In this document: positions 55,560 through 64,000 of the stretch, piece by piece
How the letters are laid out: each line of letters starts with the position of its first letter
How positions within the stretch are numbered: the first letter of the stretch is position 1
From: Massospora cicadina
Lineage: Eukaryota > Entomophthoromycota > Entomophthoromycetes > Entomophthorales > Entomophthoraceae
Direction: 5' to 3'
Length of the DNA stretch: 64,000 nt
NCBI GenBank assembly: GCA_022478985.1
Contig: JAKSZP010006687.1
Location: 62,001 to 126,000 of the forward strand
The notes under the pieces: generated by a model
Database searches by the model: none
What the model was told of the DNA's origin: nothing
What the model saw: the letters and a program-made list of their open reading frames with translations, nothing else
Position numbers and translations under genes: made by a program

Positions 55560-56640
55560 TTGAGAATTTGTCTCTTAAAAATCAAAAGCACTCCCTATAC
55601 TCCTTGGTGGAGGTTGTCATTTATTTTAGGCCACAATTTGGGTTCCTCATCTCTTCAGAGCTAAGACGTTTTGAGCGCATCACGACCCTCCCACAATCGG
55701 TCATCCAGGAAACAAGAGGTGCATTGAATTGGTCAAGTGGACTTACAATTGGTTGGGTCTAACTAAAAAAGTTCCGGCTTGGATTGCCAATTGCATTACC
55801 TGTGCATTGGCTAAGTAGAATCATTCAGTAAAAAAGGCCTCCTATATCCCTTGCAACAGGCGGAGGGTCCATAGACATTGGTGTACGTGGATTTTATAGT
55901 CAAACTTCAAAGTTCTAATGGGTTTACAGTGGTAATGGTGGTGGTTGATTGTCTCGCCAATTGATCCCTATTTATTCCCTGTGCTTCCACAATTGAGTCG
56001 GAGTAAACTACTCATTTCTTTGTGCGCCATGTGTTTTCAATGTTTGGTCTTCTGCAGGAAATCATCAGCGACTGTGGTTTACAGTTCACAGCGTGGTTCT
56101 GGAGTGAACTTTTATCCATTTTAAAAATTTTCCCCTGTCACTATAGGTATATCATCCACAGTCTGATGGACAAACCGAGCAAGTAAACTAAATTATAGAA
56201 CAGCACCTGCGTTGCTATGCTTCAGCCACGCAGGACACCTGGGCTGACGACCTCCCCCTTGCTTGATTTGACTACAACAACGGAATTCACGCTTCTATGG
56301 GGTTTTTTCCCTATGAAGTGACGCTTGGGTATAATCCCTCATTTTCAGTTGGACCCTGCTTGCGTCCCAAGGTCCCAGCTGCCGAAGATATTGCTTAACA
56401 TATTAGATCCACTCAGTCCTTAGTGTGGGAGCATCTCAACTAAAGCTATTGATGACTACAAGCAGTTTGCAGATCATAAATGCTCCCCTGTCATGACATA
56501 ATGGTGGGATCAAATGTTATGCTCAATACGCGCCACTTGAGAATGCAGGTACCCTCCCAGAAATTTGCAAGTAAGTGATTGGGTTTACATTTGGTGGAGG
56601 AAGACTTAAGCAATGGTGCATTCCGGTTAAATCTACCAGA
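55560..56640 (+). pseudogene. Element D integrase
   Basis: The finger region reads LELVKWTYNWLGLTKKVPAW (shifted, about 55720-55780) and NCITCALAK (C-x2-C, 55787-55815). The core starts VDFIVKLQSSNGFTVVMVVVD (about 55890-55950), then a DCGLQFTAWFW segment where the second Asp is kept (about 56070-56105). QSDGQTE-like text near 56160-56190 is in broken frames (IIHSLMDKPSK). FFPYEVTLGYNPSF (about 56310-56345) is the core end. The C-terminal part includes VSDWVYIWW (about 56570). Multiple stops. Confidence 0.88.
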
Positions 56641-57203
56641 TCATTAGAAACTGCATCCTGTTTTCCACGTTTCTCAGGTGTCACCATTTAAGGGGACTGT
56701 TTCCGCAGATCCTGAGCTGATTGTAATCAAGAATTTGGAGGAAGCTGAGGTGGAAAACATTTTAGCATCATGAAAAATATCAAAGGTCCGTTCAGTATCT
56801 TGTGACCTGGAAGGGCTATCCAGCCTATGAAACTTTTAGGTTAAGGCTAAATATTACGCTAACTGCATGGAACTTGTTGAGGCATAAAATGAGTCACATC
56901 CCAATGCTCCCTGTCCCCCAAAAGGTTGCGACTTTAATGGAGATCAAGTTGCCCAAGGTTCACAAAAATGTGGCCCTCGTGCAGTTTCCCAGTGCTGGCT
57001 CCCTTCCTTCAGAAAAAGGAAAGGTTAATGTAAGTCTAGGGGCTTGTCCCCTGTTCATGGATCAGCCAATCTTCCTGTCTTCAAATAAAAAGGGTCCAAA
57101 GAGGGAGGCTGTACCCCTCGTCACCCAGGGTGACCACGCCCATGTGGTAGACAAGCGCTGGGTAACAGTCCTCCCTCTTAGCATCCCTCCTCTAATACCC
57201 TAA
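56640..57203 (+). pseudogene. Element D chromodomain and LTR-encoded Pol C-terminus
   Basis: HPVFHVSQVSPFKGTV (about 56655-56700), then EVENILAS, SKVRSV/YQRSVQYLVTWKGYPAYET (across a shift at about 56775) and LNITLTAWNLLRHK form a chromodomain, which in chromoviruses directs insertion to heterochromatin. The open frame 56802-57203 carries on past the start of the 3' LTR (57029), reading KKGPKREAVPLV and VVDKRWVTVL, and stops at 57204. The same C-terminal motif is seen in H (27250-27290), F (30525-30600) and D's 5' LTR. Confidence 0.85.
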
Positions 57204-57830
57204 CTCACCTCAGCTGAACTTGTCCGCTGGATTAAGGAAATTTGAGCTGAGATCACCAAATCAAAGTCAATAGGTCCAAAATAAATGGTAATAAAGCCCA
57301 GTGATCGGAAACATATAGTCAAAAAGGGGTAAATATTGACTTATCAGCAGAATTGCTGATGGTTTCAACTCTCAGCCAGCAGTATGATTGTTAGCGCCAA
57401 CCACCTCTCAAAATTGTCAGGGATGATCACCGATGTGCATATGGTATCTTTGGAAACTATTGTAGACAGTTCAAAACCCCAATCCAATGAATTGGGGGTT
57501 ATGGCTGATGTAACTCATTTAACCAAATGAACGCCCCAGTGACTGGGCATGGAAAGGTTGAGAATCCAAAACCCATTTCCAACCATTTGGGACCCCACCT
57601 ACGTGGGGTGGCTCTGAGGAATTCTCTTTTCTCGTCAGGCCAGACGCCATCATGCCAATTAACGTAAATGCAGTTGAGCCTCAGTACAGGCGTTAGTGGG
57701 TGAACTGACAGCAACTCAAACTGCCGCTAAATCCTTTAATGTTGGTTCCCATTGAGATTATCTGCCCCCTTCCCCAAAATTCGCTGTGTTAAGTCAAATT
57801 CGAGGGACCTGATCCCTGCTTGTACCCACA
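57029..57830 (+). repeat. 3' LTR of element D
   Basis: TGTAAGTCTAGGGG...TGTACCCACA. Pairs with 51152-51948. LINE2's 3' end follows at once. Confidence 0.92.
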
Positions 57831-58146
57831 TCAATTTAAATTTAAAATTTATTGCGGGGAAGTCTGACCAGGGGACGGACACTTCTGAAAGTAAAAATAA
57901 AAGAAAACGAAACTCAGTAACAGGGAAGGCGCCCCATAGAAGCGATGCTATCTCCTGTTGCCAGCGGGAACGCCACTATGGGGAGGAGGGGTGAATGTGT
58001 AAAGGGGCTGTAACCACAATTGAACATGTGTGGAGGAAAGGGTCCAATTTGATGAACCAAACTGGGAACAAGGAGGAGACCAGATGACGGTGACACGATG
58101 GGAGGTACCCAAACATCCACGCCTGGAAGTGGTCCACCAAATGGGA

Positions 58147-60325
58147 CTAGAATCTGTGGACAGCTTCTGGGAGGGTGGGGGTGGAGCCTGCGATGGCATC
58201 CAAGACAATCGTGTGGATAGTCCACATGGCGATTGCGACCACCAGAGCATGGAGGGAGGATGGAAGAGGGGATACCATGGATATAGCAAACATTTCTCTT
58301 GACAGACTGTTGGGATTTGCCTGATCCTGGCCAAGCAGACGTTGAACTTCGCTATATCGCTTCAGAGGTAGGGCACTTCTCCAAGCGGTGGAACAGCGTT
58401 CCATACTGGCACACACACGACGCAGGATGAGTGTAAAGCATTAGAGCGCTCAGTCATATGGTACACCTGCCTCAGGCAGTGCCACACATGGGAACGGATA
58501 TGAGGCAGCAACAGGGGGTGGTGTGCGTATTTTCAAATAGTCTTCTGGGTCTCAAGGGATTAAGGGATGTCCATCATGTCCAGGTAGTCCACCCTGGATA
58601 GGACATGGGGCCGTGTGGGGATCAAGCCATCTTGAACGAGTAGCCCCTGAACCTCCTGTGTGAACTGAGGAGAGGGGCGGCCTTTCTGGGCTGTGTGTCC
58701 ACAAACACGGATCCTCCACTCAGCGCTCTGCATGGAGAGGAGTATTCGTTTGAAGTGGGGTTTAGTACCATGAGGACCTGTGGCCGATGGGTGGGAATCC
58801 AGATATTTCATCAAGGAGTGAGGGTGCGGCGGATAGGTAAGGCCCAGGGCGTGGGAGAAGTTGGAGCAGGCTGCGCAGGACCAGTGTTGGGAGGGGAGCG
58901 TAGGGGCAGTGATGGCCGCAATCCAGGTGCCCAGGATCTTGGCAGCATTAGCTTTAAAGTCGAGCGGGCCCATTCCACCTTGACGACGAGGGCTAAACAT
59001 GACCTCAAGCCACACTGGTGGTGGGTGGCCTGACCAAAGCCACCTTTGTAGAAGGGCATGCATAGTTTGAAAAAAACCGGGGTGAAGGCAATGGCTGAGC
59101 TCCAAACCAGACTTTGGAGAGGAGCATAGAGTTGGCTAAAACAACCCTGCCATTAAGGGAAGTAGGTTGGGCTCTGAGGGAGGCGATGCGCTTTGTCACG
59201 TTATCTAGAATATGACTTTCCATTACTGCTGAGGCATAACCGCCTGCCTCCACCCACACCCCCAGATGGCGGACAGGCCCAATGGTAGGGCGTGGCATGA
59301 AGGGGATCACAAGTGGGGCGGTGTGGGGTGGGCAGGGAAGGCGAGCATGTGTGCAAGCAGATGGGTCAGGCTGGGCACTGGTCGCTGGGGCCCAGCAGGT
59401 TTGATACTGACCAAGGAGGATGCTTTCGGTTTTAAAGGCGTTCAGTGCCACATTAATTACCCAGGAATAAACCTGGATGAGAGCTTCAAACGCGCGTGCA
59501 TCTTGAATATTAGACACCCTGACCACACAATCATATGAAAACGACATCTTCTTGACTGGGGCTTGGCCTGGTACATGGACTCCAGTGAGGCGGGCATTCT
59601 CATTTCGAAGTAGTGGGTCAAGGCTGAAGTTATATAAGAGTGGGCTAAGGGGGTCCCCTTGGCGTAGGCCCCTTTGGGGGCGGACTACTTCCATGAGGAA
59701 GCCAGGGCCACACACTGCCATTGTTGCAGATTTCGTAAGCATCATCACCCAGCTGATGAAGCGAGGGGGTAAGCAGAATTGGTGGAGGCAGGCCCTGAGG
59801 TATTCCCAGTTTACTCTATCATAGGCCTTCTGTTGTCCAAAAATACTAATGCCCCAGAGGCTGTGGACTGGTATGCGTTAGCCACAGAGTGCACATTGTC
59901 CCAAATCAATCTTCTGGGTATGAAACCGAATTGTTCTTGGGAGATGGTGGCAGTGGCTACAATCCTTAGACGGTTAGCCATGATTTTAGTTAGAATTTTG
60001 GTATACGTGTTAGTTAGAGAAATGGGGCGCCAGTTGTCTAGGTCTAGCTTATCCACTTTCTTGAAGAGTGTGATGGAGAAGGCCTCTTGCCCTCCTGTAA
60101 AAGGCGCGTATCCAGAAGGCTCTGGTTAAGGGAGGCAAGCAGCAGTGGGAATAGATATTTGAAGTACTTCTTATAGAGCTCATATGGAATGCCATCAGAG
60201 CCTGGGCATTTCTGATTTGGTGCACCGCGGATGGCAGACCAGAGTTTGTTTGAAGTAATAAAATCTATTAACTCCAGGTATCGGGAAATGGTGCAGATGT
60301 GAGTGCTATTGAGAAATTTCTCCAT
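58147..60325 (-). pseudogene. LINE2 ORF2: reverse transcriptase and zf-RVT-like end
   Basis: Frames in minus order: 60325-60044 (SDGIPYELYKKYFK, FPLLLASLNQSLL), 60056-59811 (NWRPISLTNTYTKILTKIMA, then QFGFIPRR), 59748-59005 (GLRQGDPLSPLLYN) and 59105-58560 (thumb and connection, VMFSPRRQGGMGPLDFKA). 58416-58147 is the zinc-binding end. The catalytic box reads FSYDCVV where LINE1 has FVDDCMV, so one Asp is lost. Five frames are needed to read it. Confidence 0.9.
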
Positions 60326-60343
60326 TTTGGCTGGCGGAATTAA

Positions 60344-61560
60344 TCAATTTGGTACAACTTGGAGTAATACTTTTGTATTTAAATCGCCACTTTGGCTGGC
60401 ATATCTGCAATGGAATTGTCTGACCTCCGCACCTGTGTGCAGGCCACGCTCTGGAATGGTGCAAAGAATTTTTAAAAAAAATATGCGGAGCATGTGCCAC
60501 CCTCTGTTATGTGTTTGGCCCTGTACTGAACACAAACCCAATGTTTGCATTGCCTTTCAAGTGCGTTGAGGTGGGCGGCTGCTTCTGCCACTTCCATCCC
60601 CAAGCAGGGCTGTAGCCCATGGCTGAGATGTTGGACTCCAGGTGTGCCAACTCTGCTAGAGCGCAGAGATGATGGCTGATGTAGCTCATGAGCGCTGGGA
60701 GGAGAGGTGGCGAGCGTGGCAGATGTATCCGCTTTGAAGGCTGACCATGTGGAAATTGGGTCCACACAAAATGGTGTAATAAACTTTTTTGATGAAGTCG
60801 CAGATTCCACCCATGTGGAAAATCCTGGCTACGCGAGTTTGGTGGGCAGAGTTTGCACCAGTGCGGAGCCCTAGCCTTTGTGATGTTTAAGTGGTAGGTT
60901 ATTAAGACCAGCCGTAATTGAAAAATCAATATTTTGATGTGTGGAAGTGGGAAATATGGGATTGAAATTGCACCAGCATGAGGATAAGGTCTATGCAGGA
61001 CATGGACCTTAATTGGCAGTTGTAGACATGGGGACATGTCATGTTCTTGAGCAGCAGAGCTTGCCGCAGCAGTGCATCAAACAACCCAAGGGTGGCTTTT
61101 AGAACGTGAAGTTCTACATGACCATGGGGTGTGGGATGAGGAAGGCCAGCGGTCCGTGGATGTGTTTAACCAAAAGTTCATGTCACCAACTATAAAAGGG
61201 TCAGAAGGTAATGGAAGGGATTTGACCATTGAGAAGAATTCCTGATGCTCTCATGCACAGGTTATGGCATAGATGTTGATGATAGTGTGCACCACTTCAG
61301 CCCACAAAAATGTGACAATGAGGGCTTGGCCATCAAGAAAGGATCTAGAAAACAAAAATAAAAAAATGTTTTCTGAACAAGCACCCCACAGTGCTCAGAC
61401 CAGAAGGAAAGGGAAGGGAGGAGCTTGGTTTTCAAAGCATCCTCAGAACCTCGTGGACAGTGGGACTCCTGGATGGCCAGGATGTCCACAGGTAATTTTT
61501 TTTGTAAAAAACTCAGTTTTCTAGCCCATTTGGCAAGGCCTTGAGTCCGGTGATGTTCAA
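60344..61560 (-). pseudogene. LINE2 ORF2: endonuclease and linker
   Basis: Frame 61615-61262 carries the endonuclease start: WARKLSFLQKKLPVDILAIQ, with ESHCPRGS, the metal-binding Glu. 61250-61030 holds VGDMN-like and R.DLI-like segments in broken frames. Frame 61037-60507 and 60810-60472 are the linker (WTQFPHGQPSKRIHLPRSPP, spelled in part), matching LINE1 3298-2930. Shorter frames than LINE1 indicate more decay. Confidence 0.82.
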
Positions 61561-61593
61561 CATCCCTAAAGTGAAGGCTTCCCCCAGCGCACC

Positions 61594-61930
61594 TTAGGTG
61601 TGAGGGGGTGGGCACCTGGGCCCACCAGCCTCCTCTAGATCTCCACAGGCCTTTACAGTGGCATGGGGATTTGCAGCAACGCTATCAAAAGATTTGTTAA
61701 TTTTAGCAGACAGGTTCACGTTGGCTTTTGCATTCACTTTTGGTTTTCCCGCTGTCAAACAAATTTTTTGCAGTGCAGTCAAGTTTGGTGTACCAACGTT
61801 TGGGTCAAAAAAAATTTACAGGTAGGTTGGAGACCAGATTGGTTCCAATCAGGGCTTGTTTGCAAAGGTTGGGTGAGATCAAATCACCCATCAGATCCTC
61901 AGATTGGGTGGCCCAAATGGCTTGGGCATC
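61594..61930 (-). pseudogene. LINE2 ORF1 C-terminal fragment
   Basis: Frame 61782-61594 (LTAGKPKVNAKANVNLSAKI) matches the basic end of LINE1 ORF1 (around 4300-4240). The part with the zinc knuckle is missing because element I interrupts the LINE at 61931. Confidence 0.7.
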
Positions 61931-63076
61931 TGTTAGATTTTGATGGTTGACTCAAAAATAAACTCTTTGAGAAAACCATCAATGCTGATAGATTACTTCT
62001 ATTGATGGATCCTTTGGTCCTCCCAATTCATCTACATAATCTGATAAATCAGATTAACCTCATAACTGCTCTAATTGTATCTGAGGTGCCCAATTATCAT
62101 AACTAATAATAGCTATGATATTATTATACTATGGCCAATTATGGGTACACTTGTGTGCAAAGTGGTCCCATGGCATTAACTAAATTGCACCTCCTAAATT
62201 AGTGCATTAATCTTAATGCACTAAGGCAGAAGTCTGGTTTGATTAATGAAATCAATAATTGAACACTTAAATATAGATGTCCCAATTATGGGTGTACTTA
62301 GTGCTATTGAAAGGCCTGCCGATGTCCCAAATTGGGGTGTGTCATCTTTTATGATCATATATGTTTAATTCCCCAATTTATTGTTAGATGTCGAGTTATG
62401 ATGTAGTTCTAATTAGGAAGATTTTGATGTTGAGTTCAAAAAATCAAAGTCGTCCTGATTATAGTCATAATTAGTGCTATTGAGAGGCCTGCCAACATCC
62501 CAAATTAGGGTGCATCATCTTTTATAATCATATATGTTTTACTCCCCATTTATTGTTAGATGTCGAGTTATGATGTAGCTCTAATCAGGAAGATTTTGAT
62601 GTTGAGTTCAAAGTCCAAAGTCATCCCAATTATAAGAGTAAAATTGCCTTCAATCGGGCTAAAATGATTATTATTTTTAGTCAATTCATAGGCCAAATTG
62701 ACTTGGGATTTTTCATAATTATTGTCATGAACAGAAGAGGATTGGCATAATATGAGTGAACTCATTTAATAGATGAGTTCATCCAAAAGATACCCAAGAG
62801 GTATATAATACCAGCACCTGGCCAATTAATAAAGCATTTAATTAATCATCATTTACTAGTTTATTGACCATTTACTACTGTCACTTAGTTTACTAATTAA
62901 TATCCATCTGTCATCTGTCAGATATTTGTATCTGTCGCTGTTATATCTATATTTAGATAGTTGTGTGTGTTTATTCTTCCCAAAGAGAAGTATATAGTTG
63001 GCTGATAGAGAAGTAGTCCCAATTATAGAGGAATAATTTCCTGATTTTGTACAAAGATAAAAAGGTCTTGTATTTG
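61931..63076 (+). repeat. Probable 5' LTR of element I
   Basis: Bounded by the LINE2 breakpoint and a TGG-starting site. The 3' end lacks the expected CA, so the right edge is tentative. Contains a 173-bp near-tandem duplication (62301 and 62474). Confidence 0.5.
62301..62646 (+). repeat. Two-copy tandem repeat, period about 173 bp
   Basis: Both units start gtgctattga[a/g]aggcctgcc and share agatgtcgagttatgatgtag and aagattttgatgttgagttc. A shorter, weaker third similarity (cccaattatgggtg) lies just upstream at 62137 and 62281. Confidence 0.85.
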
Positions 63077-63077
63077 T

Positions 63078-63095
63078 TGGTGCCAGTAGACTTAA
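63078..63095 (+). other. Possible primer-binding site of element I
   Basis: TGGTGCCAGTAGACTTAA; differs from the A/B/C/G site after TGGTGC. Confidence 0.45.
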
Positions 63096-63285
63096 GAATG
63101 GTGAGCGTACTGGAGTTACTTGGCTATTATCAAGGATTATCAGAGAATCTACTTCCCAATTATGAGCAGGAGTTTCATTTGAAAAGTGAGTTTATATCCT
63201 CAATTTCACTGTTAAGTTATTTTAGCTTGCACCATCAGCTGAAAACTTAATATTTTGTTGCTCACTCAAAAATAACTACCTTAAT

Positions 63286-64000
63286 ATGAATATGGACGAT
63301 CAGCTTTCAGAATTTGCCTGAAAGTACAGCAACAATGAAATAGAAACAAGTGATGTTCAGTTTATTAAAAATTTTACCTCAAATCATTCTGACAATGAGG
63401 AGGGGAACAAGTACTCATTAGAGCTAATAGCGACTGGAGCAGGCCCAACTTTACCTTCTAATCTGGCTGAGATTACCCAGGCTAACATCAAGGAAATGCT
63501 AGAAACCCTGTTTTGAGGCTACCAGGTTGGTTCTTCAACAATCGACCCAAGCTTTGGTCTATTTTATTACATGAAGGATCAAGCACTGAAGAACGAAATT
63601 TATCAAAAATATAGAGAAGCCACCATGGCTGGTTTGGCCCGAAGACTTCAGGAGAGTCAGGCCAACACATACAAATATTTAGTTAATTTTGTACAACCAT
63701 CTATTAAGCATGCTCAACGCATCTTTGCACATCAAAATCTTGAACTTTCTCACATTCACCATATTCAAGATGAGGAACGGTCAGCCCATGCTTGCTTATT
63801 AGAGAAATTGGATACTTGCTTTGCAGAAGTGCGCAAAGCAATCATTTCAAACACTGGAGCTGCAGCAGAAGCCCATGGCCGAATTGATGAGTTGGTAACT
63901 CAACTTAATGAAGGCGTCCCAAAGATAGCTACACAAGTGCTGAACAATTTGGGATTCTCAAGTCAGTGGAAACAGGATATCACCAACCACTGCATCAGAC
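63286..64000 (+). pseudogene. Element I gag-like gene, 5' part
   Basis: One frame runs from ATG 63286 (MNMDDQLSEFA) to the window end, 238 codons, broken only by TGA at 63319 and 63514. The product is helical and charged, with ANTYKYLVNFVQPSIKHAQR, IFAHQNLELSHIHHIQDEER and LEKLDTCFAEVRKAI in order. There is no cysteine knuckle in this part. Position after an LTR and primer site suggests gag, but I recognise no named domain. Both stops are one C-to-T step from CGA. Only two lesions make it the least decayed long frame of the window, apart from the LINE1 RT. Confidence 0.65.

Larger units (their letters stand above)
51152..57830 (+). mobile_element. Element D: chromovirus (Gypsy with chromodomain)
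   Basis: LTRs at 51152-51948 and 57029-57830 (797 and 802 bp; TGTAAGTCTAGG...TACCCACA) enclose protease, RT, RNase H, integrase and chromodomain in the plus sense. Left flank ggtcc; on the right LINE2 starts within about 12 bases, so no TSD can be shown. Related to H in every domain. Confidence 0.93.
57831..61930 (-). mobile_element. LINE2: second copy of the LINE (minus strand)
   Basis: Aligns with LINE1 from its 3' end (57843; ATTTATTGCGGGG in the plus strand) to ORF1 near LINE1 position 4460. At 61930 the alignment stops where the LTR of element I begins, so the missing 5' part is probably right of the window. Twelve bases (TCAATTTAAATT) lie between D's LTR and the shared LINE end. Confidence 0.9.
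61931..64000 (+). mobile_element. Element I: LTR retroelement, left part
   Basis: A TGTTAGATTT start at the LINE2 breakpoint is followed by about 1.15 kb of AT-rich non-coding sequence with promoter-like and polyA-like signals (tatataatacc at 62802, aataaagc at 62828), a possible primer-binding site at 63078 and a long gag-like frame. It runs off the window. Family undetermined; unrelated by eye to A-H. Confidence 0.65.

Noticed and set aside
51147..57835. Target-site duplication for D
   Set aside because: Left flank ggtcc, right flank tcaat; they do not match, probably because LINE2 lies against the right LTR.
1..64000. CRISPR arrays, bacterial operons, rRNA
   Set aside because: No spaced short palindromic repeats, no ribosome-binding-site-led gene runs and no rRNA-like conserved blocks seen; the content is eukaryotic retroelements.

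Overview
The window looks like a heterochromatic, gene-free stretch of a eukaryotic nuclear genome made of transposable elements inserted into one another. I find no convincing host gene. The element types (chromodomain-bearing Ty3/Gypsy elements, a LINE with a CCHC-knuckle ORF1, a tRNA-derived SINE) fit a repeat-rich fungus, but nothing here fixes the species. Nearly every element frame carries stops and frameshifts, so coding features are given as pseudogenes.

Left block (1-18538). A Ty3/Gypsy element A (+) starts left of the window and runs to 14416. Its 5' LTR is split by a LINE (LINE1, 353-5622, -) with an 18-bp target-site duplication (TSD), and its RT by a 1065-bp LTR-type insertion J (7817-8881, TSD CCTAC). 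A itself sits in the RT of a second Gypsy element, B1 (14417-17052), which sits in the gag region of a third, E (17053-18538).

Central block (18539-51151). One old minus-strand chromovirus, H, has been spread over more than 32 kb by later insertions. Complete element B2 (19854-26914, +, TSD GTAAT) lies in its 3' LTR. An unidentified stretch lies at 27850-29680. A solo LTR of H's own family, F (30458-32091), splits its integrase. Gypsy element G (33152-49859, -) splits its RT. Inside G are element C (34324-44606, +, TSD GGACA, same family as A), which itself carries a solo LTR (37651-38402, TSD GAAAG), and a SINE (49648-49778, 14-bp TSD) in G's 5' LTR.

Right block (51152-64000). Chromovirus D (51152-57830, +) lies beside H's protease region. 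A second LINE copy (57831-61930, -) abuts D's 3' LTR, and another LTR retroelement, I (61931 to beyond the window, +), interrupts that LINE.

Two recurring traits stand out. Family A/C carries a conserved antisense reading frame between integrase and the 3' LTR that appears to start inside the LTR. In the D/H/F group the Pol frame runs past the chromodomain into the LTR, where a short motif is conserved in four copies. Four different elements (A, B2, C, G) share nearly the same primer-binding site.
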